Origin: Hydrogenophaga sp.
Lineage (GTDB): Bacteria; Pseudomonadota; Gammaproteobacteria; Burkholderiales; Burkholderiaceae_C
Assembly: GCF_026125785.1 (NCBI RefSeq)
Contig: NZ_JAHCKL010000006.1
Location: 62,001 to 126,000 of the forward strand
Direction of reading: 5' to 3'
Length of the DNA stretch: 64,000 nucleotides
The notes below the pieces were generated by a model that saw nothing but the letters and a program-made list of their open reading frames with translations, ran no database searches and had not been told where the DNA came from. Below are positions 1 to 9,448 of this stretch, in pieces (position 1 is the first letter of the stretch; every line of letters begins with the position of its first letter). The position numbers and the translations under genes are program-made.

Positions 1-666
1 ACCGTGCAGCTTTGCGGCCACGTCCACCGGCTGGCGGGGGGTGAACTCGGTTGCATCACCCACCAGACGCCCGTACCAGGCCACGCCAGCCTTCACCGCC
101 GGGTTGTGCGCGGCATAAAGCCAGACCTGGCGACCACCCCAGCAGAAGCCGGTGATGCCCAGCTTGCTGGTATCGCCTCCGTTGGCCGCCGCCCACTTCA
201 CCGTGGCATCCAGATCACCCAGCACCTGCGCATCGGGCACCTTGGAAATCACCTCGGAGATGAGTTTCGCCATCTCGCCATAGCCCTGGGCATCGCCTTG
301 GCGTACAAACAGTTCGGGCGCAATGGCCAGGTAGCCCGCCTTGGCAAAGCGGCGGGTGGTGTCGGCGATGTACTCGTGCACACCAAAGATTTCGGACAGC
401 ACCAGCACCACCGGCAGGCCGGTCTTGCCAGCCGGAGCGGCGCGGTAGGCAGGCATCTTGAAGCCGTTCACATCGATCATGACCTCCCCCACCGTCAGGC
501 CATCGGAAGGGGTCTTGATGGCGGTCTGCGCCATCAGTGGTGCCGCGGCGACGGCATAGCCCACGCCCAGCGCGGCCTTGAGGGCGGTACGGCGGGTGGC
601 GCCGTCCTCGGTGGTCTGGCCGGGCAGCAGTGCTTCCAGGTCCTGGGTGTGCCGATCTTCGAGCAT
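1..666 (-). CDS. Dienelactone hydrolase family protein, 3' end outside window
   Basis: An alpha/beta hydrolase of the dienelactone hydrolase family; 222 residues are visible and the C-terminus is cut by the window edge. The nucleophile elbow GFCWGG places the catalytic cysteine at about residue 175, and the SEIFGVHE segment near residue 91 is the usual DLH loop. The catalytic Asp and His should lie in the missing part. The N-terminus has a twin-arginine stretch (ATRRTALKA) followed by an Ala-rich segment ending in MAQ, so export through Tat is likely. The start is supported by an AAGGAG-type ribosome binding site. It lies downstream of polA on the same strand with an 84-base gap. The substrate cannot be predicted; many relatives are general carboxyl-ester or lactone hydrolases. 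Confidence 0.85.
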   Translation of the reverse strand, partial: MLEDRHTQDLEALLPGQTTEDGATRRTALKAALGVGYAVAAAPLMAQTAIKTPSDGLTVGEVMIDVNGFKMPAYRAAPAGKTGLPVVLVLSEIFGVHEYIADTTRRFAKAGYLAIAPELFVRQGDAQGYGEMAKLISEVISKVPDAQVLGDLDATVKWAAANGGDTSKLGITGFCWGGRQVWLYAAHNPAVKAGVAWYGRLVGDATEFTPRQPVDVAAKLHG

Positions 667-750
667 CGTCTTGTCTCCTTTTGGGTGGGTTAAAAAGCCA
701 AAGACTCCGTGGAACGCACGAAGTTCACCTTTTCCCCGAGGGGCTGTGGC

Positions 751-3534
751 TCAATGCGCCTTGTCCCAGTTCGGGCCGACGCCGACCTCGGCGACCAGTG
801 GCACGCGCAGTGCCGCCACGCCCGCCATCAGCGCCGGAACCTCGGTCCGCAGCCAGTCGACCTCTCCTTCGGGCACCTCGAACACCAGTTCGTCGTGCAC
901 CTGCATGATCATGCGGGTGCGCCGGCGCTGCTCATCCAGGGCCTTTTGCACCGCCACCATGCTCAGCTTGATCAGGTCGGCCGCCGTGCCTTGCATGGGC
1001 GCGTTGATGGCGGCCCGCTCGGCGCCGCTGCGCCGCGGACCGTTGGGGCTCTTGATCTCCGGCAGGTAGAGGCGGCGCCCGAAGACGGTCTCCACGTAGC
1101 CCTTTTCCCGGGCGCTCTCGCGGGTGTCGTCCATGTAGCGCCGCACCCCTTCGAAGCGCTCGAAATAGCGGGTGATGTAGTTCTTGGCCGCGGTGTTGTC
1201 GATGCCCAGTGCCTTGGCCAGACCGAAGGCACTCATGCCGTAGATCAAGCCGAAGTTGATGACCTTGGCGTAGCGGCGCTGTTCGCTGCTCACCTGGGCC
1301 GGTTCAACGCCGAACACCTCGGCAGCGGTCGCGCGGTGCACGTCCTGCCCCTCATGAAAGGCGCGCAGCAACGCCTCGTCACCGCTGATGTGGGCCATGA
1401 TGCGCAGTTCGATCTGCGAATAGTCGGCGCTGGCGATCAGGTAACCGGGCGGCGCGACGAAAGCCTCGCGCACACGCCGCCCCTCGGGCGTGCGGATGGG
1501 GATGTTCTGCAGATTGGGGTCGTTGCTGGACAGACGCCCCGTCACGGCCACGGCCTGCGCGTAGTGGGTGTGCACCCGGCCGGTGCGCGGCAGCGCCAGT
1601 TGGGCCAGCTTGTCGGTGTACGTCCCCTTGAGCTTGGAGAGACTGCGGTGTTCAAGGATCTTGGCCGGCAGCGGGTAGTCCTCGGCCAGTTTCTCCAGCA
1701 CCTCCTCGTCGGTGCTGCGTGCGCCGGTAGCGGTCTTCTTGACCACCGGCAGGCCCAGCTTGTCGAAGAATATCTCCCCCAGTTGTTTGGGGCTGGAGAG
1801 ATTGAAGGGCTGGCCAGCGATGGCATAGGCCTCCTGCTCCAGGGCAACGATGCGCTGCCCGAGTTCGTGGCTTTGCGTGGCGAGGGTCTGTGCGTCGATC
1901 AGCACACCATTGCGTTCCACGCGGTAGAGCACCTCGCTGCAAGCCATTTCCAGTTCGTAGATGAAGCGCAAGCGCTCGTCGGCCTGCAGGCGGGGCCAGA
2001 GCACTCGGTGAACGTCCAGCGTCTGGTCACTGTCCTCACAGGAGTACTCGGCGGCCTTGGCCACGTCGACCTGGGCGAACGGGATCTGGTGCGCGCCCTT
2101 GCCGCAGAGGTCCTCGTAGTTGATGCCCTTGCGGCCCAGGTGCCGTTCGGCCAGGCTGGCCAGTCCATGGGGTTTGTGCACCTCCAGCACATAGCTTTGC
2201 AGCAGGGTGTCGTGCGCATAGCCCTGGACCTCGATGCCGTGGTTGGCAAACACGTGGCGGTCGTACTTGACGTGCTGGCCCAGCTTGAGGTGCTTCGGGT
2301 CTTCCAGCCAGGGCTTGAGCCGTGCCAGCACGTCGTCGAACGGCAGTTGCTCGGGTGCATCGGGGCCGCTGTGGCGCAACGGCACATAGGCCGCCTCGCC
2401 GGGTTGGACGCTGAAGGAAATGCCCACGATCTCGGCCCGCATCTCATCGAGCGAGGTGGTCTCGGTATCCAGTGCCACCAGGTCGGCCGCGCGAAGGCGT
2501 TCGAGCCATTGGTCCAGAGCCTCCCAGGTCAGGATGGTGTCGTAGGCAAGCTCGTTGCGGACGGTTTGCGCGGGCTCGCCCGGCTCGTCGAACAGCCCCG
2601 GCTCATCGCTCCCCGCCGCGGGGGCCGCAGCCGCCGCCTTGGCCGCCAGCCCCTTGAAGCCATACGTGGTGTAGAAAGACTGGAGCGCCTCCTGTCGGGG
2701 CTCACCGATGCGAATGGACTCCAGCGACGGCAGGCCGGGCACGAAGCCGTTGAGGTCGCAGTCGGTCTTGATGGTGAGCAGTTGGCGTCCGGTGGGCAAC
2801 CAGTCCAACGCCTTGCGCAGGTTCTCGCCCGCCACCCCCTTGACCTCCGATGCGCGCGCCACCAGGGCGTCAAGCGAACCGTACTCCTGCAGCCACTTGG
2901 CCGCCGTCTTGGGGCCGACCTTTTCCACACCGGGCACGTTGTCGATCTGGTCGCCAACCAGGGTCTGGAAATCCACCATCAGGCGCGCCGGTACGCCGAA
3001 TTCGGCCTCCACCCCGGCCAGATCGCGCAGCTTGCCGTTCATCGTGTCGATGATCGTGATGTGTTCGTCCACCAACTGGGCCAGGTCCTTGTCGCCGCTG
3101 GAGACAACCACACGCATGCCCTGGCGCGCCGCCGTCACGGCCAGTGTGCCGATCACGTCATCGGCCTCCACACCGGGCACGTCAAGCACCGTCCACCCCA
3201 GCAGGCGCACCACCTCGTGGATGGGTGCGATCTGTGCACGCAGGTCGTCGGGCATGGGTGCACGCTGCTGCTTGTACGCCGGATAGATCTCATCGCGGAA
3301 AGTCGGCCCCTTGGCATCGAACACGCAGGCGCCGTAGAGAAACGGGTAGTCCTTGCGCAGCTTCTCCATCATGTTCACCATGCCGCGGATGGCGCCCGTG
3401 GCCGGGCTTGTGGAATCACCGGGCACCGCCCGCAGATCGGGCATGGCGTGGAAGGCACGGTAGAGGTAGCTGGAGCCATCGACCAGCAACAAGGTCTGGC
3501 TGGCGGGAACGTCGGGGGATTGGGCGTCGGACAT
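751..3534 (-). CDS. polA: DNA polymerase I
   Basis: Replicative gap-filling and repair polymerase, 927 aa, the usual size for PolA. The 5'-3' exonuclease domain is N-terminal (LLLVDGSSYLYRAFHA; GVEADDVIGTLA). The 3'-5' proofreading domain looks active: DTETTSLDE (ExoI), KYDR (ExoII) and YSCEDSD (ExoIII) keep their metal-binding acids. The polymerase domain has motif A (SADYSQIELR), motif B (RRYAKVINFGLIYG) and motif C (MQVHDELVFE). I chose the ATG at 3534, since residues upstream of it do not resemble the family. It is divergent from a DUF2782 gene, a polA–DUF2782–thrB order also known in Pseudomonas. Confidence 0.98.
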   Translation of the reverse strand: MSDAQSPDVPASQTLLLVDGSSYLYRAFHAMPDLRAVPGDSTSPATGAIRGMVNMMEKLRKDYPFLYGACVFDAKGPTFRDEIYPAYKQQRAPMPDDLRAQIAPIHEVVRLLGWTVLDVPGVEADDVIGTLAVTAARQGMRVVVSSGDKDLAQLVDEHITIIDTMNGKLRDLAGVEAEFGVPARLMVDFQTLVGDQIDNVPGVEKVGPKTAAKWLQEYGSLDALVARASEVKGVAGENLRKALDWLPTGRQLLTIKTDCDLNGFVPGLPSLESIRIGEPRQEALQSFYTTYGFKGLAAKAAAAAPAAGSDEPGLFDEPGEPAQTVRNELAYDTILTWEALDQWLERLRAADLVALDTETTSLDEMRAEIVGISFSVQPGEAAYVPLRHSGPDAPEQLPFDDVLARLKPWLEDPKHLKLGQHVKYDRHVFANHGIEVQGYAHDTLLQSYVLEVHKPHGLASLAERHLGRKGINYEDLCGKGAHQIPFAQVDVAKAAEYSCEDSDQTLDVHRVLWPRLQADERLRFIYELEMACSEVLYRVERNGVLIDAQTLATQSHELGQRIVALEQEAYAIAGQPFNLSSPKQLGEIFFDKLGLPVVKKTATGARSTDEEVLEKLAEDYPLPAKILEHRSLSKLKGTYTDKLAQLALPRTGRVHTHYAQAVAVTGRLSSNDPNLQNIPIRTPEGRRVREAFVAPPGYLIASADYSQIELRIMAHISGDEALLRAFHEGQDVHRATAAEVFGVEPAQVSSEQRRYAKVINFGLIYGMSAFGLAKALGIDNTAAKNYITRYFERFEGVRRYMDDTRESAREKGYVETVFGRRLYLPEIKSPNGPRRSGAERAAINAPMQGTAADLIKLSMVAVQKALDEQRRRTRMIMQVHDELVFEVPEGEVDWLRTEVPALMAGVAALRVPLVAEVGVGPNWDKAH

Positions 3535-3595
3535 GGCGCGATTGTGGGGGAATTCAAAACCACCGGTACAGGCCGGCCATTGCCTACAATGGGGC

Positions 3596-3928
3596 ATGAG
3601 CACCCGAACCCTTCTCCCGCTGAGCGCCCTGGCCCTGGGTGTGCTGCTGGCCGCGCCGGCGCTGGCTCAGCAGACCGCCCCGGCGGAATCCGCGCCCCAG
3701 GCGACCTCGCCACGTGACCGCATCGAACGCATCACGCACGAGGACGCGCTCACACGCATCGACGAACTGCGTGTGGGCGGGCAGACGCAGAGCATCGCAG
3801 TGCAACCCAAGAACGGTGCACCGGCCTACCAGATCAACACCGACCCCTCCTCCTCCGCCACCGGCGACGTCGGCGGCCAGCGCACCGGCAACGCCGGCCG
3901 CAGCAGCTGGCGCGTGCTGAGCTTCTGA
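3596..3928 (+). CDS. DUF2782-like exported small protein
   Basis: A 110-residue protein with a clear Sec signal peptide (hydrophobic LLPLSALALGVLLAAPALA, cleavage after ALAQ). The mature part has a short conserved-looking core (DRIERITHEDALTRIDELRV, then AVQPKNGAPAYQI) and ends in SSWRVLSF. This matches the pattern of DUF2782 proteins, which sit between polA and thrB in several proteobacteria. The gene is divergent from polA and lies 18 bases upstream of thrB, so probably co-transcribed with it. Function unknown; the mature region is Ser/Gly-rich near the C-terminus. The family assignment rests on synteny plus the core pattern. Confidence 0.75.
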   Translation: MSTRTLLPLSALALGVLLAAPALAQQTAPAESAPQATSPRDRIERITHEDALTRIDELRVGGQTQSIAVQPKNGAPAYQINTDPSSSATGDVGGQRTGNAGRSSWRVLSF

Positions 3929-3946
3929 CCTCTCCCGAACGACCCC

Positions 3947-4954
3947 ATGGCCGTCTACACCGAAGTGGCCTTCAATGACGCCGCCGAACTCCTGCGCAAC
4001 CTGGGCCTGGGTGAACTCACCCGGCTGCAAGGCATACAGGGCGGCATCGAAAACACCAACTATTTCGTCACCAGTGAGCGCGATGGCGCCACCCTGGAGC
4101 ATGTGCTCACCCTCTTCGAGCGCCTGGGCTTCGAGCAGTTGCCCTTCTACCTGCACTACATGAAGCACCTCGCGGGCAAGGGCATCCCCGTGCCCGAGCC
4201 GGCGGCCAATGCGCAAGGTGCGCTGGTTCACACCCTGCAGGGCAAGCCGGCGGCCGTGGTGGACAAGCTGCGCGGACGCAGCGAGCTGCAACCTGAGGTG
4301 CCCCACTGTGAAGCGGTGGGCGGCATGCTGGCGCGCATGCACCTGGCCGGACGTGACTTCCCACTGAGCCAGCCCAATCTGCGCGGCCTGGCGTGGTGGA
4401 ACGAGACGGTGCCCGTGGTGCTGCCGTTCCTGGACACCGAGCAGGCCGGCCTCATCCGAGCCGAACTGGCCTTCCAGAACCATGTGGCGGCGGGCCCTGC
4501 CTACGCCGCGCTGCCGCGCGGCCCCATTCATGCCGACCTGTTCCGCGACAACGTGATGTTCGAGGACGGCCAACTCACCGGCTTCTTCGATTTCTACTTC
4601 GCCGGCAGCGACACCTTCCTGTTCGATCTCGCGGTCTGCCTCAACGACTGGTGCGTGCTGCACGACCGCGCGCACGACGGTTCGCTGGACCTGCCCCGCT
4701 CCCTGGCAATGCTGGCGGCCTACCAGGCGGTGCGACCGCTGACGGCGGCCGAGCGCCACCTGTTCCCCGCGTTGTTGCGCGCTGGTGCGCTGCGTTTCTG
4801 GCTGTCGAGACTGTGGGACCTGCACCTGCCCCGCGAAGCGGCCTTGCTGCAGGCTCACGACCCCACCCATTTCGAGCGCGTGCTGCGCGCGCGCGTGCGC
4901 GATACACAGGCCCTCTCGGCCCTGTTGCGCGAAGACACCTGCCTGCCCGCATGA
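3947..4954 (+). CDS. thrB: Homoserine kinase, APH-fold type
   Basis: Phosphorylates L-homoserine to O-phospho-L-homoserine in threonine biosynthesis. The 335-residue protein belongs to the aminoglycoside-phosphotransferase-fold homoserine kinases of pseudomonads and burkholderias, not the GHMP type of E. coli. Visible features are GGIENTNYFV near the N-terminus (nucleotide loop), the catalytic PIHADLFRDNVMF segment (HxDxxxxN) and FFDFYFAGSDTFLFDLA (metal-binding DF). Its stop overlaps the next start (ATGA at 4951-4954), implying translational coupling with the membrane protein. Confidence 0.95.
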   Translation: MAVYTEVAFNDAAELLRNLGLGELTRLQGIQGGIENTNYFVTSERDGATLEHVLTLFERLGFEQLPFYLHYMKHLAGKGIPVPEPAANAQGALVHTLQGKPAAVVDKLRGRSELQPEVPHCEAVGGMLARMHLAGRDFPLSQPNLRGLAWWNETVPVVLPFLDTEQAGLIRAELAFQNHVAAGPAYAALPRGPIHADLFRDNVMFEDGQLTGFFDFYFAGSDTFLFDLAVCLNDWCVLHDRAHDGSLDLPRSLAMLAAYQAVRPLTAAERHLFPALLRAGALRFWLSRLWDLHLPREAALLQAHDPTHFERVLRARVRDTQALSALLREDTCLPA

Positions 4955-5745
4955 AACTCCACATTGTTCCCGCACGCACCGGCCTGCAGTGGGTGCGCCT
5001 GGGCATGAAGACCTTCTTTCGCCAGCCGCTGGCGCTGGCGGGACTGTTCTTCATGTTCATGGCCGCCGTCTCGGTGATCTCCCTGGTGCCGCTGCTGGGC
5101 ACCTTCGTCTCGCTTGGTCTGGTGCCCGCGGCCACCCTGGGCCTGATGGCGGCCAGCCGCGAGGCGTCGCAAGGGCGTTTTCCCATGCCCTCCCTGCTGG
5201 TGCTGGCGTTCCGTTCGGGGGCCGAACAGACGCGCAACATGCTGATCCTGGGTGCGCTCTACGCGGGGGGCCTGATGCTGGTGCTGGGCCTTTCCGCCCT
5301 GTTGGGCCCGGAGGTACCCCCACCGCCCGCCGACCTGCCCAGCGGCGAGGTGTCTCCCGAGATGGTGCGCGCGTTGTTCGCCGACACCGGCCTGTGGGTG
5401 GCGATGGTGCTGTACATCCCGCTGTTCATGGCCTTCTGGCACGCGCCGGCACTGGTGCACTGGCACCGCGTGAGTCCGCTCAAGAGCCTGTTCTTCAGCG
5501 TCATGGCCTGCTGGTCCAACAAGTGGGCCATGCTGTTCTATTTTCTGGGCTGGGTGGGCGTGTTCATGCTGGTGGGCCTGGTGATGAGCCTGATCGGCGG
5601 TATCGCCGGTGGCTCACAGTTTGCTGGCATGGTGCTCTACCCGATCGTGCTGCTGCTGGCATCGATGTTCCATGCGTCGATCTATTTCACCTTCCGCGAC
5701 AGCTTCGTCACGGAAGACACCACGGCCCAGACAGGCGACCGCTGA
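4951..5745 (+). CDS. BPSS1780-family membrane protein
   Basis: A 264-residue integral membrane protein with about five or six hydrophobic segments (for example LALAGLFFMFMAAVSVISLV, MLILGALYAGGLMLVLGL and the AMLFYFLGWVGVFMLVGLV region). It resembles the BPSS1780 family of uncharacterised betaproteobacterial membrane proteins, often found next to thrB. It is translationally coupled to thrB by an ATGA overlap. A hydrophilic loop around residues 110-130 is Pro/Glu-rich. No catalytic motif was seen, and its biochemical role is unknown. Confidence 0.8.
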   Translation: MKLHIVPARTGLQWVRLGMKTFFRQPLALAGLFFMFMAAVSVISLVPLLGTFVSLGLVPAATLGLMAASREASQGRFPMPSLLVLAFRSGAEQTRNMLILGALYAGGLMLVLGLSALLGPEVPPPPADLPSGEVSPEMVRALFADTGLWVAMVLYIPLFMAFWHAPALVHWHRVSPLKSLFFSVMACWSNKWAMLFYFLGWVGVFMLVGLVMSLIGGIAGGSQFAGMVLYPIVLLLASMFHASIYFTFRDSFVTEDTTAQTGDR

Positions 5746-5765
5746 ACCAGACCAGGGAAAACAAG

Positions 5766-5795
5766 AAGGCCGGCACACCTGCGTGCGCCGGCCTT
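5766..5795 (-). terminator. Probable intrinsic terminator of the first phoX gene
   Basis: A 9-bp perfect stem (AAGGCCGGC at 5766-5774 with GCCGGCCTT at 5787-5795) lies between two convergent genes. Read on the minus strand, the stem is followed by CTTGTTTT, a moderate U-tract, so it most likely ends the leftward phoX transcript. On the plus strand no T-run follows. Confidence 0.6.
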
Positions 5796-5820
5796 CCCTG
5801 CGGCCAGCCGCCAAGGTGCG

Positions 5821-8076
5821 TCAAAGGCCGATCACGCCCCCGTCCGTGCGGGTGATCACGATGGTGGCCGAACGGGGGCGCCCCGCCGGTGCATGGCCCT
5901 GGTTGCCCGGCCACTGGCTCTGGAATGTGAAGCTGGCCGCCGCCCCCAGTGCCGGGGTGTTCTCCCCTGGGTGCTGGATGTTCACGAAGATCGCCTTGCC
6001 GTCGGCCGTCTCCGTGATGCCGGTCACCTCTGAGCCCTTGGGTGCCACCAGGAAGCGGCGCAGGCGGGTTTCGCCCATCGCGGCGCCGATGAAGGTGGCT
6101 TGCGTACCGGTGGCGCCCCCCAGGCTGTTGTTGACGGTGATCGCGCGCCCGTCGCCGACAGAACCCGGGATGGCCGCGAGCAGCATGCAATTGGTCTCGT
6201 CGGTGTAGGCGCCATCATCGGTCTGGATCCAGCAGATGCCGCTGGCTTTGCTGAACCACAGGCCATCGGGCGAGGAGAACGCATTCTTCGCCGTCAGCCC
6301 CGAGAGATTGATGTCGGTGCTCGCGTCCTCTTCGGCACCGAAGAGGAAGATGTCCCAGGTGAAGCCCGTCGCGCTGGACGCACCGGCCGTCTCCTTGAAC
6401 CGGATGATGTGCCCGTTGGGGTTGCCGGTCTGCGCGCGGCCGTCGTTGTCGGCGTAGGAGCGCGGATTGGCCGCGTTGGTACCGGCCACGGGACGGCTGG
6501 CCGCGTTGCTGTTGGTCAGGGTGAAGTAGATCTCTCCGTTGGCCGGATTCACCGCACCCCACTCCGGCCGGTCCATCTTGGTCGCGCCCACGGCGTCGGC
6601 CGCGTGACGGGCATTGATCAGCACATCGGCCTGGTTCGCGAAGGTGTAGGTCGCGTAGCCGGCGATCAGGGGATGGGCGCTGTTGAGTTCCAGCCACTCA
6701 CCGGTACCGTTGTCGTTGAATCTGGCGACGTAGAGCTTGCCTTCGTTGAGGTACTTGTCGCCTGCGGCCAGGCCACCGCCCACGTCCGCCGCGCTCCAGA
6801 CCGCACTGGAAACGAACTTGTAGATGTACTCGTTGCGCGAATCGCAGCCCATGTAGAAAGCCAGGGGCTGGCCTTCCACCGGCAGACCGCACACGGCGGC
6901 CTCGTGCGCGAAACGTCCCATGGCCACGCGCTTGGCCGGCGTGCCGCTGGCCAGCGGATCGATCTCCACGATGAAGCCGAAGGTGTTGGGTTCATTGCGG
7001 AAGTCCTGGGCGGCGGACGCTCCCGGCGCTGACACGTTCCAGCGACCGAAGCGGTCGTCGGTGCCGGCGGTCGCGGTGTTCGACCAGCCTTGCGAACCGG
7101 CGGTGGCCGCGGTGTTGGGCGCACGCATCACGCCGTAGCGCTGGCGCGAGGTCTTGGTCCGGGCGTCCACATCGACCGAACCGTTTGGCATGAAGAAATA
7201 GGCCGCCCAGTTTTCCTCGCAGGCCAGGTAGGTGCCCCACGGCGTCTTGCCGTGGCCGCAGTTGTTGAGCGTACCGCGTGAGGTGGCTCCGGTGGTGTCG
7301 TAACGGGTCACCATGAAGCTGCGGATGTCGGCCAGATGCGCCGCAGGGCCGGTGATGCGCATGGGCGATTGGCCCGTGATGCGCCGGTTGTACAGCGAGT
7401 CGATCTTGTAGGTCCACTTGCCGCCGCTGTCCTTGCCCACCTCGACCACGGACACGCCGTGGTGGTTGATCTCCTTGAGCACCTCGAGTTCGGGGCGCAC
7501 GCCCAGGTCCCAACTGTCGAACTGGCTGAACTTCTTGCCGGAGACTCCGCCGGAAGTCTGGCCGCTGGGGTGAAAGAAGTGGGCATCGGCAGAGCTTTCG
7601 TGGTTGACCACCAGAACGGCACGACCCGTATCGCTGCTGCTGTAGCGGCCGCTGCCATCGATGTAGAACAGGTCCATGCCGTCGTGGTGATCGCCCACAC
7701 GCATGGTCCATTCGTCGGTCTCGGTACCGAGGTTGCTGTACGCAGGGATGCTGGAGACCAGCCGGTCACCCGTGGCGTGCAACACGGAATAGGTGTAGCC
7801 AGCGGGCAGCACCACGTTGTCCAGCAAGCTCTTGTCCACCGCGTCGAAGCCCAGACTTTTCTCGGTGGGCGTCGCGGGAGTAGGGGTTGGCGCAGGGGTT
7901 TCGTCACCGCCGCCTCCACAACCGGCCAGAAAGGGAATCGACGACAGCGCGGCCAGGCCGACACCGCCGCGAATGAGGTGACGGCGCGTGAGGGTTGAGC
8001 GCGTACCGCGCTCCAGCACCTGCTGGAAGTGCTCGTTGGGGGATTCGTTGTGGATCTCGTCGTGGTCGTGGGACAT
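5821..8076 (-). CDS. phoX: PhoX-family (DUF839) phosphatase, Tat-exported, copy 1
   Basis: A 751-residue PhoX-type protein. PhoX enzymes are Ca/Fe-dependent alkaline phosphatases that release phosphate from organic phosphomonoesters outside the inner membrane. The start at 8076 gives a long n-region, a twin-arginine motif (TRRHLIRGG), a hydrophobic core and a lipobox-like LAGC followed by Gly, so it is probably a Tat-exported lipoprotein. Family segments include NNCGHGKTPWGTYLACEENW, DRFGRWNVSAPG, MGRFAHEAA and SPDGLWFSKASGICWIQTDD. It lies 111 bases downstream of the GT4 gene on the same strand, with a Pho-box-like repeat in the gap. A second PhoX lies about 7 kb away in the opposite orientation. 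Confidence 0.88.
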   Translation of the reverse strand: MSHDHDEIHNESPNEHFQQVLERGTRSTLTRRHLIRGGVGLAALSSIPFLAGCGGGGDETPAPTPTPATPTEKSLGFDAVDKSLLDNVVLPAGYTYSVLHATGDRLVSSIPAYSNLGTETDEWTMRVGDHHDGMDLFYIDGSGRYSSSDTGRAVLVVNHESSADAHFFHPSGQTSGGVSGKKFSQFDSWDLGVRPELEVLKEINHHGVSVVEVGKDSGGKWTYKIDSLYNRRITGQSPMRITGPAAHLADIRSFMVTRYDTTGATSRGTLNNCGHGKTPWGTYLACEENWAAYFFMPNGSVDVDARTKTSRQRYGVMRAPNTAATAGSQGWSNTATAGTDDRFGRWNVSAPGASAAQDFRNEPNTFGFIVEIDPLASGTPAKRVAMGRFAHEAAVCGLPVEGQPLAFYMGCDSRNEYIYKFVSSAVWSAADVGGGLAAGDKYLNEGKLYVARFNDNGTGEWLELNSAHPLIAGYATYTFANQADVLINARHAADAVGATKMDRPEWGAVNPANGEIYFTLTNSNAASRPVAGTNAANPRSYADNDGRAQTGNPNGHIIRFKETAGASSATGFTWDIFLFGAEEDASTDINLSGLTAKNAFSSPDGLWFSKASGICWIQTDDGAYTDETNCMLLAAIPGSVGDGRAITVNNSLGGATGTQATFIGAAMGETRLRRFLVAPKGSEVTGITETADGKAIFVNIQHPGENTPALGAAASFTFQSQWPGNQGHAPAGRPRSATIVITRTDGGVIGL

Positions 8077-8119
8077 GCTTGCTCCAGGGTTGATGGCAGG
8101 CGCAGTGTCCGCAGCCAGC

Positions 8120-8137
8120 GTGACGAGACCATGAAGC
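8120..8137 (-). promoter_or_regulatory. Weak Pho-box-like direct repeat upstream of phoX copy 1
   Basis: On the minus strand the sequence GCTTCAT-GGTC-TCGTCAC has the 7+4+7 geometry of a PhoB box (CTGTCAT-N4-CTGTCA[C/T]); by eye 9 of 14 repeat positions agree. It lies 44-61 bases upstream of the start codon. Weak alone; its weight comes from similar repeats at the neighbouring genes. Confidence 0.3.
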
Positions 8138-8187
8138 GCCACAAGACCCGGCATGGCGCTTTGCCATCCGCGCCTGTCATCAAGGAT

Positions 8188-9426
8188 TCACGCGGGACGC
8201 GCGTCGGGCTCTTCGGCCAGCAAGGCCTGCGCCGCCAGACTGCCCAGGATCTGGAAGAAGAGACCTTCCACCTCCCGTTCGATCCGATGCCAGTCGAGTT
8301 CCGCCACGCGCGCGCGGGCCTGGCTCGCAGCCTGCGCGATGCGTTGCGGCGCACGCGCGAGCTCTGCCGCCAGGGCGGGAAAGGCTGTCGCGTCGCCCAG
8401 CGGCACCAGCCACCCGTTCTCTTCCGGATACACCCAGTCCGACGCTGCCGCGCTGTCAAAAGCCAGCACGGGCAAGCCACTGGCCAACGCTTCAATGGTC
8501 ACATTGCCAAAGGTCTCGGTGACACTGGGCTGCAGAAAGAGATCGGCCGACGCGTAGTGGGTCGCCAGCGCCTCGTGCCGCTGCGTACCGGCAAACACGG
8601 CTTCGGGACAACGTGCGTGCAGCGCCTCCCGCTGCGGCCCGTCGCCGACAAACACCATCTTCACATCGCCATGGTGCGCACGCATCGCGTGAAAGGCCTG
8701 CACCGCAAGATCCAGGTTCTTCTCTGGCGCCAGCCGTCCCACCGTCAGCAAGACCAGGCTGCGGGGCGTCGCCCCCCATTGGGCACGCAGGCCTTCGTTG
8801 CGGCGCTCCGGACTGAACAACGCAGTGTCCACACCGCGCGCCACCACACGCACATGCTCAAAACCTGCAGCCTGCAGTTCGGCACGCAGACGCTGCGTGG
8901 GCACCATGGTCAAGCGTGTGAGGTTGTGGAAGCGGCGCAGGTAGGCCATGATGGGCTTGCGCAGCCAACCCACGCCGTAGTGCTGGCTGTAGGCGTGGAA
9001 ATTGGTCCGGAAGTCCGACGTGACCGGCAGGCGAAGGCGGCGCGCGGCCTGCAGCGCCGACCAGCCCAGAGGGCCCTCGGTGGCAATGTGCACCAGGTCC
9101 GGCCGCTGCAGCGTCCAGGCCTGCACCAGCGCGCGCTTGGCCGGCAGTCCCAGCTTGAGCTGTGGGTAGCGCGGGATCGGCATGCCGCGCATCAGCACTT
9201 CCTGGAAGCCGGCTTCGCTCAGCGCCTGGTCGATCCGAGTCTGCCGGGGCCGCACCAGTTGCACCTGATGGTTGCGCGCACACAGGCCCTGCACCAGGCG
9301 CGCCAGCGTGAGCGACACGCCATTGATCTCGGGCGGCCAGGTTTCTGTCACCACCGACAGGCGCAAGGAGGGGCGCGAGGGCGGGTACTCCTCGACCACG
9401 ATCTGGTCAGACGGCACGTGGGTCAT
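8188..9426 (-). CDS. Glycosyltransferase family 4 (MgtA / GDP-mannose-type)
   Basis: A 412-residue GT-B glycosyltransferase. The N-terminal domain has TETWPPEINGVSLTLARLV, typical of the alpha-mannosyl/glucosyl-transferase branch that includes MgtA and phosphate-stress glycolipid synthases. The C-terminal donor domain has VGRLAPEKNLDLAVQAF, FVGDGPQR and the EX7E motif (ETFGNVTIE) that binds the sugar nucleotide. No signal peptide or membrane span, so probably a peripheral cytoplasmic enzyme acting on a lipid acceptor. Upstream is the best Pho-box-like repeat of the window, and phoX follows on the same strand. I infer a role in glycolipid synthesis under phosphate limitation; the sugar and acceptor are unknown. 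Confidence 0.85.
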   Translation of the reverse strand: MTHVPSDQIVVEEYPPSRPSLRLSVVTETWPPEINGVSLTLARLVQGLCARNHQVQLVRPRQTRIDQALSEAGFQEVLMRGMPIPRYPQLKLGLPAKRALVQAWTLQRPDLVHIATEGPLGWSALQAARRLRLPVTSDFRTNFHAYSQHYGVGWLRKPIMAYLRRFHNLTRLTMVPTQRLRAELQAAGFEHVRVVARGVDTALFSPERRNEGLRAQWGATPRSLVLLTVGRLAPEKNLDLAVQAFHAMRAHHGDVKMVFVGDGPQREALHARCPEAVFAGTQRHEALATHYASADLFLQPSVTETFGNVTIEALASGLPVLAFDSAAASDWVYPEENGWLVPLGDATAFPALAAELARAPQRIAQAASQARARVAELDWHRIEREVEGLFFQILGSLAAQALLAEEPDARPA

Positions 9427-9448
9427 GTGCTCATCTTCAGAAGGCCAT

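Noticed and set aside
131-178. Frame 4-693 on the plus strand as a gene
   Set aside because: The minus strand gives a dienelactone hydrolase with GFCWGG and a good SD; the plus frame is its shadow.
709-3717. A 1002-codon open frame on the plus strand opposite polA
   Set aside because: It is antisense to a complete, motif-rich PolA; its product is low-complexity His/Arg/Gly-rich and resembles no family. Long antisense frames are normal at this GC content.
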